Assembly (NCBI GenBank): GCA_029946105.1 | Contig: JAQSDW010000218.1 | Location: 73,442-113,875 of the forward strand | DNA length: 40,434 nucleotides | Source: Reyranella sp. | GTDB lineage: Bacteria; Pseudomonadota; Alphaproteobacteria; Reyranellales; Reyranellaceae | Direction: 5' to 3' | Shown here: positions 6,656-15,031 of the stretch, in pieces | Position numbering within the stretch: the first letter of the stretch is position 1 | How the letters are laid out: every line of letters begins with the position of its first letter | Program-made: the position numbers and the translations under genes | The notes under the pieces: model-generated | Told to the model about the DNA's origin: nothing | Database searches by the model: none | Seen by the model: the letters and a program-made list of their open reading frames with translations, nothing else

Positions 6656-9283
6656 GTGGAAGAGATCTTTCTCGGTCTTCTCGCCGTCGTCTGGGCGCTC
6701 GGCACGCCGATCGTCGCCATCGTGGCGCTGGTCCGCACGTCGCGGCTGCGCGAGGCGAACGAGCGGTTGACGGCGGAAGTGGCGTTGCTCAAACGGCAAA
6801 GGCTCCCGGGCGAGACCTTGCCGCCGCCGTTTGTCGCGCAACCGGTCGTCGAGCCGCTCGCCGAGTCAGTCGTCGAGCCGTCGCTGCCGACTGCACCGGC
6901 GCCTCCGTTCGAGCCCGAGCTTATCGTTGAGGTCACACCTGAGCCGCCGTCACTGTTGCCGCCATCACTGCCGCCAGCGTTGACCGTAGAACCGGTCAGC
7001 GCTGGCTGGGAGCAGCGGCTGGGCGCGCGCGCCTTCCTGTGGGTGGGCGCGATCACGCTGGCGCTGGCCGCGATCTTCCTGGTCCGCTACTCGATCGACG
7101 AGGGCTATCTCTCGCCCGAAGTGCGCGTGATCCTGGCGGCGTTGTTCGGCTTCGCGCTGATCGGTGGTGCCGAGAAGATGCGGGCCCGTGACGATCGCGT
7201 GGCCCAGGCACTGGCCGCCGCCGGCGTCGCAGCACTCTACGGGTCGCTGTTCTCGGCCGTCGCCCTCTACGGCATGATTTCCAAAGTGGCGGCTGGCAGC
7301 GGTGCGGCGGCGCTCACCGCCTTCGCCATCGGCGTATCGTTGCGCCACGGCATCTTCGTCGCCGGCCTCGCCTTCGTCGGTGGCTTCGCCAGCCCCGCGA
7401 TCATCGGCAGCAACGATCCAAATACGCCGGTGCTGTTCGGCTATCTGCTGGCGATCGCCGCGGGCACGATGGGTGTCATCCGCATAAAGGGCTGGTGGCC
7501 GCTCGGCTGGGGCGTTCTAGCGGGCTCGGCATTGTGGACGGTCATCTGGATGATGGCGACGAACGATGCTGACGAGTTGCATTGGGTCGGCCTGTTCCTG
7601 GTCGCGGTCGCCGGTCTCTTCGTATGGGCCACCTGGAAGCGGATGGCCGAGAACGAGAATCCGCCGAACGACGTCGTGGCGCTCGTCTGGACGGCGCTCG
7701 CCGGCACCGGCGTGCTGCTGACATGCCTCGTGATCGACGACGGCGGCCAGCAAAGAGCTGGCTGGCTGGCGTTGGCACTGCACGGCGCGGGGCTCTATGC
7801 GCTTGGCCGCTGGACACCGCGCTTTCAGTATGCGGCGTCCCTGGGACCGGGCCTGTCGCTGCTTGCCCTTGTTCTATGGTGGGGCTCGACAGGCGGTGTC
7901 GGGTCGACCTGGGATGCCGAGCGCTTCGCCTGGCTCACGATCCTGTTCGGCGGCTTCTATGCGGCGGCAGCCTTCGCCTTATTGTGGAATGCCGCCCGCC
8001 CCGGGTTTTGGGCGGCACTCTCGGTAGCTGCGGTCTTCACGCATTTTCTCTTCTGCTGGTATGTGCTGCGCAGCACCGCAACGGGCACGCCATGGGGCCT
8101 GATCAGCGTCGGGCTCGCAGCACCCTTCCTGGTTGGCGCTGAGCGGCTCGCGCGATGGCGCGACAGCATGACCGGCGCCACCGAGGCGCTGGGCTATCTC
8201 GCGGCCGGCGTCACCTTCTTCATCGCCGCCGCCATCCCGATGGAACTCAGCCGCGAATGGATCACGGTGGCCTACGCCATCGAACTGGCGGCGGTGGCGG
8301 CCATCGCGGCTTCGCTCGACCTGCGCGCGATGCGCCAACTCTGCTGGCCGTTATTGGCGGTCGTCGTCGTGCGGTTCGTGCTCAATCCCGAGGTGCTGAA
8401 GTATCCGATCGGCGTCACACCGCTCTTCAACTGGATCTTGTGGGGTTACGGCATTTCGATCGTGGCGCTTTTGGTGGGGCTGCGGTTCCTGCGCCCGACC
8501 GGCGATGTGCGGCTGGTGCGTGCGGTCGAGGCGGCCGTCGCGCTGCTGGCGTTCGTGCTGGCGACGCTGGAAGTGCGCAGCCTCTTCCAGCCCGGGTCGA
8601 TGGATACCCCTGATGCGAGCTTCCTGGAACGTTCGTTCTATGTCGCCATCTGGGGCGCTTTCGCACTGGCGGCCCTCTGGATGACGCGCCGCCAACCCGA
8701 TCCGGTGACCCTCTGGGCCTGGCGGCTGAGCGGCGGGCTGGCACTGGCGGCGGCGCTGTTCGTTCAGGTGCTGATCGCCAATCCGGTGTTCGAGCCGGCT
8801 CATCTCGGGCGGACGCCGATCGCCAACGGCCTGTTCCTGGCCTACGCGGTGCCGGCGGCGATGGCGGTCCTCGCGCGGCGCTGGATCGACGTCGAGGCCA
8901 ACCGCAATGTCGATCTGTTGCTCGGCGCCGCGGCCTCGATCCTGGCCTTCGTCTATGTCTCGCTCGAAGTCCGGCATCTGTTCGATCCCGGCTTAGAGCG
9001 CAGCGGCTTCGCCGCCGACGGCCTCGAACTCTACGCCTACTCGATCGTCTGGCTGCTGTTCGGTGTGGCCTTGCTGGCGCTGGGCTTCCTGCGCCAGGCC
9101 CCGGCACTACGCCATGCTGGCATGATCCTGGTCTGCATCGTGGTCGCCAAGGTGTTCCTGATCGACATGGCCGGGCTGCAAGGCCTGCTGCGCGTTTTAT
9201 CGTTCCTCGGCCTGGGCGCAGCACTGATCGGTCTCGGATACGTGTATCGTCGGTTCGGATTTCAGGGAAAGCAGCACGAGTAG
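6656..9283 (+). CDS. DUF2339 polytopic membrane protein
   Basis: An 875-residue protein of the DUF2339 family of very large bacterial membrane proteins of unknown function. It has one N-terminal membrane helix, a short coiled segment, a Pro/Glu-rich linker (about residues 50-115), then WEQRLGARAFLWVGAITLAL, the family opening, followed by some twenty or more hydrophobic helices. I chose the GTG at 6656, after a GGGG run, because the frame upstream is Arg-rich out-of-frame sequence from the amidohydrolase gene. The next gene starts three bases after the stop, so the two are probably translationally coupled. Confidence 0.85.
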   Translation: MEEIFLGLLAVVWALGTPIVAIVALVRTSRLREANERLTAEVALLKRQRLPGETLPPPFVAQPVVEPLAESVVEPSLPTAPAPPFEPELIVEVTPEPPSLLPPSLPPALTVEPVSAGWEQRLGARAFLWVGAITLALAAIFLVRYSIDEGYLSPEVRVILAALFGFALIGGAEKMRARDDRVAQALAAAGVAALYGSLFSAVALYGMISKVAAGSGAAALTAFAIGVSLRHGIFVAGLAFVGGFASPAIIGSNDPNTPVLFGYLLAIAAGTMGVIRIKGWWPLGWGVLAGSALWTVIWMMATNDADELHWVGLFLVAVAGLFVWATWKRMAENENPPNDVVALVWTALAGTGVLLTCLVIDDGGQQRAGWLALALHGAGLYALGRWTPRFQYAASLGPGLSLLALVLWWGSTGGVGSTWDAERFAWLTILFGGFYAAAAFALLWNAARPGFWAALSVAAVFTHFLFCWYVLRSTATGTPWGLISVGLAAPFLVGAERLARWRDSMTGATEALGYLAAGVTFFIAAAIPMELSREWITVAYAIELAAVAAIAASLDLRAMRQLCWPLLAVVVVRFVLNPEVLKYPIGVTPLFNWILWGYGISIVALLVGLRFLRPTGDVRLVRAVEAAVALLAFVLATLEVRSLFQPGSMDTPDASFLERSFYVAIWGAFALAALWMTRRQPDPVTLWAWRLSGGLALAAALFVQVLIANPVFEPAHLGRTPIANGLFLAYAVPAAMAVLARRWIDVEANRNVDLLLGAAASILAFVYVSLEVRHLFDPGLERSGFAADGLELYAYSIVWLLFGVALLALGFLRQAPALRHAGMILVCIVVAKVFLIDMAGLQGLLRVLSFLGLGAALIGLGYVYRRFGFQGKQHE

Positions 9284-9286
9284 GTC

Positions 9287-10576
9287 ATGACGGTGGAATT
9301 GTTTCCCGAAGTAAAAATGTCCCTCGACGAATTGCGCGCCCTGCAGGTGAAGCGGCTGCGTGCCGCCTTGCGGCAGGCCTATGACGGCCAGGCGCCGTAT
9401 CGCGCCAAGTGTCTGGCGGCAGGTGTTCATCCCGACGATTTCAGGAGCCTGGACGATCTCCGCCGGTTTCCCTTCACGTTGAAGGACGACCTGCGCGACG
9501 CCTATCCCTTCGGCATGCTCGCGATCCCGCGTGAACGCTGCGTGCGACTGCATGCCTCCAGCGGCACGACGGGCCGGCCGACGGTGGTGGGCTATTCGGC
9601 GCGCGACATCGATACCTGGTCGGACCTGATGGCGCGCTCCCTTCATGCCGGCGGCGCGCGGCCGGGCGACATCATTCACAATGCCTTCGGCTACGGCCTG
9701 TTCACCGGCGGACTCGGGACCCACTACGGCGCCGAACGGTTGGGCTGCACGGTGGTGCCGATGTCGGGTGGCTTCGGTGAACGACAGGTCCAGCTCATCG
9801 CAGAGTTCGGTGCGCGCGTGGTACTGATGACGCCGTCCTACATGCTGGCGGTGGCCGACGAGTTCGAGCGCCAGGGCGTCGATCCGCGCGCCACGGCGAT
9901 GCGGATCGGCATCTTCGGCGCCGAGCCGTGGACCGAAAGCATGCGTGCCGAGATCGAGCGGCGGCTCGGGATCGAAGCGGCCGACATCTATGGCCTGAGC
10001 GAGGTCATGGGGCCGGGCGTGGCGTGCGAGTTCGTCGAGACCAAGGACGGCCCCACGATCTGGGAGGATCATTTCTATCCCGAGATCGTTGATCCGGAGA
10101 CGGGTGCGCCAGTGCCCGATGGCCAGCCGGGCGAGCTGGTGTTCACGACGCTCACCAAGGAGGCGATGCCGGTCGTGCGCTATCGCACGCGCGACCTCAC
10201 GCGCCTGCTGCCGGGATCGGTGACGGCCATGCGGCGCATGACCAAGATCACCGGCCGCAGCGACGACATGCTGATTGTGCGCGGCGTCAATCTGTTCCCG
10301 AGCCAGGTCGAGGAGCAGATCCTGCGCGACCCCGCCCTGAGCGGTCACTACGTGATCGTACTCAGCCGGACCGGCGCGCTCGACGATCTGCTGGTGCGTG
10401 TCGAGGCGCGGGTAGCGCTCGACGGCGATGCCGTGCGGCAATCGGCAGCGGAGCTGGCGCGGCGCCTGAAAGGCATGTGCGGCCTGTCTGCCACGATCGA
10501 CATTGCAATCCCGGGTGCGGTCGAACGCTCGCTGGGCAAGGCGAAGCGCGTGATCGACAAGCGGCCCAAGACCTAG
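9287..10576 (+). CDS. Phenylacetate-CoA ligase family protein (PaaK-like)
   Basis: A 429-residue adenylate-forming enzyme. The ATP/AMP loop SSGTTGRPT is at residues 91-99, the adenine-binding region YGLSEVMGPG near 235, and a C-terminal mobile domain carries RYRTRDLTRL and ITGRSDDMLIVRGVNLFP. Length and order match phenylacetate-CoA ligase (EC 6.2.1.30), which activates aryl acids with CoA. No other paa ring-epoxidation genes are present, so the substrate may be another aryl carboxylate. It is coupled to the upstream DUF2339 gene. Family assignment is firm, substrate is not. Confidence 0.85.
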   Translation: MTVELFPEVKMSLDELRALQVKRLRAALRQAYDGQAPYRAKCLAAGVHPDDFRSLDDLRRFPFTLKDDLRDAYPFGMLAIPRERCVRLHASSGTTGRPTVVGYSARDIDTWSDLMARSLHAGGARPGDIIHNAFGYGLFTGGLGTHYGAERLGCTVVPMSGGFGERQVQLIAEFGARVVLMTPSYMLAVADEFERQGVDPRATAMRIGIFGAEPWTESMRAEIERRLGIEAADIYGLSEVMGPGVACEFVETKDGPTIWEDHFYPEIVDPETGAPVPDGQPGELVFTTLTKEAMPVVRYRTRDLTRLLPGSVTAMRRMTKITGRSDDMLIVRGVNLFPSQVEEQILRDPALSGHYVIVLSRTGALDDLLVRVEARVALDGDAVRQSAAELARRLKGMCGLSATIDIAIPGAVERSLGKAKRVIDKRPKT

Positions 10577-10585
10577 GCCGGTCTG

Positions 10586-10819
10586 CTAGCTCCAGGGACC
10601 GCCGCTGGCGAGCCTGATGCGGGCGCGCACAAGATCCGGATCATTGGGAAGCGCGCCGATCTCGACAGGTTCATCCGTGGGCAGGACGTTGGTCCGCAAT
10701 GAGCCTCTGTCATTGGGAATGTTTGCCATCAGCACTGCCCCGAAGGTCAGCACGGTGGCGGCAATGACCAGGAAATCGGTCCAGGTCAAAGAGAGCTTGC
10801 GGCGGGCGCGGGCTTTCAA
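10586..10819 (-). CDS. Small single-pass membrane protein
   Basis: A 77-residue protein with an Arg/Lys-rich N-terminus (MKARARRKL), one membrane helix (FLVIAATVLTFGAVLMA, about residues 16-32) and an Asp/Pro-rich tail that would lie outside the cytoplasm. No family is recognised. Its ATG overlaps the stop of the upstream secreted protein by four bases (10816-10819), so the two form a coupled pair, perhaps acting together in the envelope. Confidence 0.6.
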   Translation of the reverse strand: MKARARRKLSLTWTDFLVIAATVLTFGAVLMANIPNDRGSLRTNVLPTDEPVEIGALPNDPDLVRARIRLASGGPWS

Positions 10820-11154
10820 GACTTGCTCCTCGGGGCGCCGCTTCGATCGGAAGGCGGCGCCGGCCGGTATTTCTCCAGCACCACCATGAGCTTGTCGGGC
10901 GACACGTTCATGGCCGAGGCCAGCGCCTGCGCGTGAGCCTGGAGCTGCGCGTCGGTGGGAGGCCCATCGGTCTTGGTCGGTGGCCCGACCTTGCGGAAGG
11001 CATCGCGCACTCGATCAACGGGAATGCCGAGGTCCTGGGCGATCCGATCGTACGGCGGTTCGCGGCGGGACGGACGGTTCTGTTCGCCATTGCTGGTCTG
11101 GGCCAGCGCCGGGGTGGCGGCGAGGAGAAGTAAGGCAAAAGAACGGCGGAGCAT
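10816..11154 (-). CDS. Secreted small protein with paired helical motifs
   Basis: A 112-residue protein with a Sec signal peptide (MLRRSFALLLLAATPALAQ). The mature part is polar and contains two related helix-type segments, DLGIPVDRVRDAFRKVG and AMNVSPDKLMVVLEKYRP, each followed by a Pro-rich stretch. The start at 11154 is supported by GAGAGG 6-11 bases upstream; the ATG eight codons earlier would spoil the signal peptide. Function is unknown. It is coupled to the small membrane protein by an ATGA overlap and lies downstream of the pyk operon on the same strand. Confidence 0.7.
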   Translation of the reverse strand: MLRRSFALLLLAATPALAQTSNGEQNRPSRREPPYDRIAQDLGIPVDRVRDAFRKVGPPTKTDGPPTDAQLQAHAQALASAMNVSPDKLMVVLEKYRPAPPSDRSGAPRSKS

Positions 11155-11213
11155 CGGAACCTCTCGTTGGATCTTCACGAGAGATTACGGCCGGAGCGCT
11201 TGCACCATCCCCA

Positions 11214-11249
11214 AGGGACGTCACAAGAGACGCCACGAGGGACGTCAGA
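11214..11249. repeat. Three degenerate 12-bp tandem units at the pyk stop
   Basis: Three consecutive 12-base units, AGGGACGTCACA (11214), AGAGACGCCACG (11226) and AGGGACGTCAGA (11238), run downstream from the 3' end of pyk on the minus strand. The pyk stop codon (11247-11245) is in the unit nearest the gene. They are probably slippage copies in the spacer; no terminator hairpin is evident. Confidence 0.75.
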
Positions 11250-12657
11250 CGTAGGCGATACGCAGGATGTTGGTGGCTCCAGGCGTACCGAAGGGTACGC
11301 CGGCGGTGATCACGAGGCGCTCGCCTTCCTTGGCGATCTCCTCCTTGCGCGCCACCCGCACGGCGCGCTGCACCATGTCGGCAAAATTGTGCGCGTCCTC
11401 TGCGTGAACGGGATGGACGCCCCAAGTGAGCGTCATGCGGCGCGCCGTGTTGGGGTTGGGTGTCAGGCAGAGGATGCGGACATCGGGCCGCTCGCGCGCG
11501 GCACGCAGCGTGGTCGAGCCGGTGTTGGTGTAGGTGACGATGGCGGCCGCCGACAGCGTGTGGGCGCACTGCCGCGCGGCGGCGCTGATGGCGTCGGCGG
11601 TGGTGGCCTCGGGCTCGTGGCGGCTCGCATCCATCAGCCGACGGTAGAGCGGGTCTCCCTCGGCGGCACGGATGATGCGGTCCATGATGGTGACCGCCTC
11701 GATCGGATAGTCACCCGACGCAGATTCGGCCGACAGCATGACAGCATCGGTGCCGTCATAGACGGCGGTCGCCACGTCGGACGCCTCGGCGCGGGTCGGC
11801 GTCGGCGAATGGACCATCGAGTCCAGCATCTGCGTTGCCACGATGGCAGGCTTTCCAGCCACGCGGCAGGCGGCGAGGATGCGCTTCTGCAAGGGTGGCA
11901 CCGCCTCGGGCGGCATTTCCACGCCGAGATCGCCGCGCGCTACCATGATGCCGTCGCTCTGCTCGATGATCTCGTCGAGATGATCGATTGCGGCAGGCTT
12001 CTCGAGCTTGGCCATCACCGCGGCGCGGCCGGCCACCAGCTTCTTCAGTTCGGCGATGTCGTGGGCGTGCTGGACGAAGGAGAGCGCCACCCAATCGACT
12101 CCGAGCGAGAGGCCGAAGGCGAGGTCCTTGTGGTCCTTGGGCGTCATCGGCGACAAAGGCACAATCAGGTTGGGCAGGTTCACGCCCTTGCGGTCACTGA
12201 TCTGGCCCTCGACCTCGACCATGGCATCGATCGTATCCTGGTCATGGGCGACGATCCGCAGCCGCACCTTGCCGTCGTCGATCAGCAGCAGCCCGCCCGG
12301 CTTGGCGGCCTTGAAGATTTCCGGATGCAGGAGCGGCACGCGCTTGGCGGTGGCCGGCTTGGGATTCATGTCGAAGCGCAGCTTCTGGCCCTTCTTCAGC
12401 TCCATCGGCTGCTTGCCGATCACGCCTAGCCGCAGCTTGGGACCCTGCAAATCCATCAAGATCGCGATCGGGTGATTGTATTGCTTCTCCATCGCGCGCA
12501 GTTGCTCGACGCGCTGCCGGTGGTCGTCATGTGTGCCGTGACTGAAGTTGAGGCGGAACACGTCGGCTCCGGCCTCGAACAGCTCGCGTAGCCGCTCGGG
12601 CGTCGCACTGGCGGGCCCTAACGTGGCGACGATCTTGGTGAAACGCTGACGACGCAT
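11245..12657 (-). CDS. pyk: Pyruvate kinase
   Basis: A 470-residue pyruvate kinase (phosphoenolpyruvate + ADP to pyruvate + ATP), full length for the family. Visible signatures are TKIVATLGPAS near the N-terminus, the catalytic GIMVARGDLGVEMP, the cation/ADP region ATQMLDSM and LSAESASGDYP, and a C-terminal domain with VTYTNTGST. It is the last gene of the operon that starts with glycerate kinase. Context suggests it completes conversion of 2-phosphoglycerate to pyruvate after enolase, as the pyruvate kinase TtuE accompanies TtuD in Agrobacterium tartrate loci. It may be a pathway-specific isozyme. Confidence 0.95.
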   Translation of the reverse strand: MRRQRFTKIVATLGPASATPERLRELFEAGADVFRLNFSHGTHDDHRQRVEQLRAMEKQYNHPIAILMDLQGPKLRLGVIGKQPMELKKGQKLRFDMNPKPATAKRVPLLHPEIFKAAKPGGLLLIDDGKVRLRIVAHDQDTIDAMVEVEGQISDRKGVNLPNLIVPLSPMTPKDHKDLAFGLSLGVDWVALSFVQHAHDIAELKKLVAGRAAVMAKLEKPAAIDHLDEIIEQSDGIMVARGDLGVEMPPEAVPPLQKRILAACRVAGKPAIVATQMLDSMVHSPTPTRAEASDVATAVYDGTDAVMLSAESASGDYPIEAVTIMDRIIRAAEGDPLYRRLMDASRHEPEATTADAISAAARQCAHTLSAAAIVTYTNTGSTTLRAARERPDVRILCLTPNPNTARRMTLTWGVHPVHAEDAHNFADMVQRAVRVARKEEIAKEGERLVITAGVPFGTPGATNILRIAYV

Positions 12658-12666
12658 GGGTCCAGT

Positions 12667-13581
12667 CTACTTCTTTGGTGACGACACTTTGAAGTCACCC
12701 GCCTGCTCGTAGACCTTTACCACGGCAGCGTCATCCAGCCGACCCCAGCCGGCGCCGGCCGCGGCGAGGAAAAGCTGGTGGGCGGCGGCGGCCATGGGCA
12801 AGGGCAGGCGATGTTCGTGTCCGGTATTCAGCACCAGTCCGAGATCTTTCACGAAGATTTCGATCGCCGACAGCGGCGAGAAATCGTCGTCGAGCATGTG
12901 CGGCACGCGGTTGCCGAACATCCAGGAATTGCCGGCGCTGGCTGAGATCACCTCGTAGACCGCGCGTGTGTCGGCGCCGGCCTTTGCAGCGAGGGCCATG
13001 GCTTCGGCGGCGGTGGCGATGTGCACGCCGGCCAGAAGCTGGTTCACCGTCTTCACCAACGAGCCGATGCCGGCGGCGTCACCCAGGCGAAAGACTTTCG
13101 CCGAGGTTGCTGAAAGGATCGACTCGGCCGTCGCGAAGGCTTGCGGCGCGCCGGACGCCATGAAGGTGAGTTCGCCCGACTCGGCGCGGGCGCGTCCGCC
13201 CGACATCGGCGCGTCGAGCAGCATGTGGCCGCTTTTCGCCAGCCGCTCGCCCAGCGTGCGGGCAAAGGCTGGCGGAACGGTCGCGCACTGCATGACCAGG
13301 CCGCCCTTGCGCAGCGCCGCTGCGGCGCCGTTATCGCCATAGAGCACCGTCTCGACCTGCTGGGAATTGACAACGGCCACGACGACCACATCGGCGCTGG
13401 CCGCCGCATCGGCCGGCGTGGCGGCAATCGTTCCGCCGGCGGCCGTGAAAGCCTCGCGGGCGGCGGCACTCGGATCGACGCCGATCACCTTGTGACCGTG
13501 CTTGAGCAGGTTCTTCGCCATGCCGAGGCCCATCGACCCAAGGCCGACGAAGGCCACGACCGGTGTGTTCTTGTCGGTCAT
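12667..13581 (-). CDS. ltnD: L-threonate dehydrogenase-like NAD-dependent oxidoreductase
   Basis: A 304-residue beta-hydroxyacid dehydrogenase. The dinucleotide-binding motif GLGSMGLGMA is at residues 13-22, the substrate loop DAPMSGG at 123-129, and the catalytic lysine in VKTVNQLL (Lys177). LtnD oxidises L-threonate to 2-oxo-tetronate. Close relatives include tartronate semialdehyde reductase (GarR), which the motifs alone cannot exclude. The neighbouring otnI, otnC and otnK strongly favour the threonate role. It starts four bases before otnI ends in transcription order (stop at 13585, start at 13581), so co-transcription is near certain. Confidence 0.85.
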   Translation of the reverse strand: MTDKNTPVVAFVGLGSMGLGMAKNLLKHGHKVIGVDPSAAAREAFTAAGGTIAATPADAAASADVVVVAVVNSQQVETVLYGDNGAAAALRKGGLVMQCATVPPAFARTLGERLAKSGHMLLDAPMSGGRARAESGELTFMASGAPQAFATAESILSATSAKVFRLGDAAGIGSLVKTVNQLLAGVHIATAAEAMALAAKAGADTRAVYEVISASAGNSWMFGNRVPHMLDDDFSPLSAIEIFVKDLGLVLNTGHEHRLPLPMAAAAHQLFLAAAGAGWGRLDDAAVVKVYEQAGDFKVSSPKK

Positions 13582-13584
13582 GGA

Positions 13585-14370
13585 TCAGGCCTTGATGCCG
13601 TACTTGGCGGCCCAGCCGAGGCCGGCGGCGGTCGTGGTCTTGGGTTTGTATTCCAGGCCGACGTAGCCCTGGTAGCCCAGCCGGTCGAGGACATCGAGCA
13701 GGTAGAGGTGATTCACTTCGCCGACGTCGGGCTCGTTGCGGTCGGGATTGCCGGCGATCTGGACGTGCGCGGTGATCGGGAACAGGCGCTCGGTGCGCTT
13801 CTGCAGATCCCCTTCGGTTACCTGCATGTGATAGAGGTCGAGTTGCAGCTTTAGATGCGGCGCGCCCACTTCATCGATGATCTGCTTCACTTGGTCGGTG
13901 GTGTTGGTGAAGTAGCCGGGAATGTCGCGGTGGTTGATCGGCTCCAGCACGATCGTGAGACCGCTCTTGGCCGTACGGTCACAAACCTTCTTCAGATTGG
14001 AGATGAACGTGCGGTGCATTGCCTTCACGTCGGCACCCGGCGCGATCATGCCCGACATGACGTGCAGGGTCCGGCATTCCAGGACCTTGGCATAGTCGAG
14101 CGCCTTGTCGAGGGCGGCGGCAAACTCTGCTTCGCGGCCGGGCAGGGCAGCGAGGCCGCGCTCGCCTTTGCTCCAGTCGCCCGGCGGCAGATTGAACAGC
14201 GCCTGCGTGAGCTTGTGCTTCTTCAGTTCGGTCGCCACGTCGGCGGCCGGCGCCTCGTAGGGAAACAGGATCTCGACCGCCTTGAAGCCATGGGCCGCGG
14301 CGGCGCCAAAGCGCTGCAGGAACGGCACTTCCTGGTAGATCCACGAGAGATTGGCGGCGAGCTTGGTCAT
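13585..14370 (-). CDS. otnI: 2-oxo-tetronate isomerase (hydroxypyruvate isomerase family)
   Basis: A 261-residue TIM-barrel isomerase of the hydroxypyruvate isomerase family. It starts MTKLAANLSWIYQEVPFLQRF, and the metal/active-site strand LEPINHRDIPGYF and the later LQLDLYHMQ are typical. OtnI interconverts 2-oxo- and 3-oxo-tetronate; hydroxypyruvate isomerase (Hyi) is the closest alternative. The presence of OtnK and OtnC in the same operon points to the tetronate reaction. The start at 14370 gives the family N-terminus; longer upstream sequence in this frame belongs to the otnC gene read out of frame. Confidence 0.85.
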   Translation of the reverse strand: MTKLAANLSWIYQEVPFLQRFGAAAAHGFKAVEILFPYEAPAADVATELKKHKLTQALFNLPPGDWSKGERGLAALPGREAEFAAALDKALDYAKVLECRTLHVMSGMIAPGADVKAMHRTFISNLKKVCDRTAKSGLTIVLEPINHRDIPGYFTNTTDQVKQIIDEVGAPHLKLQLDLYHMQVTEGDLQKRTERLFPITAHVQIAGNPDRNEPDVGEVNHLYLLDVLDRLGYQGYVGLEYKPKTTTAAGLGWAAKYGIKA

Positions 14371-14383
14371 TGTTGTTGTCCCG

Positions 14384-15031
14384 TCAGGAGGGGAAGGCTT
14401 CTTCGATCTCGCGTACCTGGCCGTTGGACAAGGTGCGTGTCTTGAGGCCCTGCAGGAGCAGGTGGAGCTTGGCGGTTTCTTCCAGTTCCTCGATCGAGGC
14501 GGAAGCGGCCGACAGCGACGTTCCGGCCACGACGGGGCCATGGTTGGCCAACAGCACGGCGCGATGGCCCGTCGCATATTCGCGGATGGCGTCGGCGAGC
14601 TTGGGGTCGCCCGGCTTGAAGTAGGGCACCAGCGGCAGCTTGCCGACGCGCATCACGAAGTAGGGTGTGATCGGCGGCAGCGTGCTCTCGGCATTGTGGT
14701 GGCAAGACGGATCGAGGCAGGAGATCGCCACGGCGTGCGTGCAATGCAGATGCACGATGGCGCGGTCCTTGGGGCGCACGTCGTAGACCGAGCGGTGCAG
14801 CAATGCTTCCTTGGTCGGTGGATCTCCCGCCACATGCTTGCCCGAGAGGTCGAGCTTGGAGAGCTGCCCCGGATCGAGCTCCCCCAGCGACGAATTGGTC
14901 GGGCTCATCAGCCAGCCGTCATCGACGCGCATGCTGATGTTGCCCGACGTGCCGGGACACAGGCCGCGTGCCGCGAGCTTGGCGCCCAGCGCGCAGATCT
15001 CGTCGCGGGCCTTGGACTCTTTGGTGCTCAT
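14384..15031 (-). CDS. otnC: 3-oxo-tetronate 4-phosphate decarboxylase (class II aldolase family)
   Basis: A 215-residue class II aldolase/adducin-family protein. It shows GLCPGTSGNISMR near the N-terminus, the metal-binding HLHCTHA and a third histidine in LLANHGPVV. OtnC decarboxylates 3-oxo-tetronate 4-phosphate to dihydroxyacetone phosphate and CO2. Its start overlaps the otnK stop by four bases (ATGA at 15028-15031), a coupled arrangement that fits kinase and decarboxylase acting in sequence. Fuculose-phosphate aldolase-like activity is the family alternative but is less consistent with the context. Confidence 0.88.
   Translation of the reverse strand: MSTKESKARDEICALGAKLAARGLCPGTSGNISMRVDDGWLMSPTNSSLGELDPGQLSKLDLSGKHVAGDPPTKEALLHRSVYDVRPKDRAIVHLHCTHAVAISCLDPSCHHNAESTLPPITPYFVMRVGKLPLVPYFKPGDPKLADAIREYATGHRAVLLANHGPVVAGTSLSAASASIEELEETAKLHLLLQGLKTRTLSNGQVREIEEAFPS

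Noticed and set aside
12667..13581. Tartronate semialdehyde reductase (GarR) as the primary call for the ltnD gene
   Set aside because: Motifs are shared, but the adjacent OtnI, OtnC and OtnK define the tetronate pathway, so ltnD is the better call.
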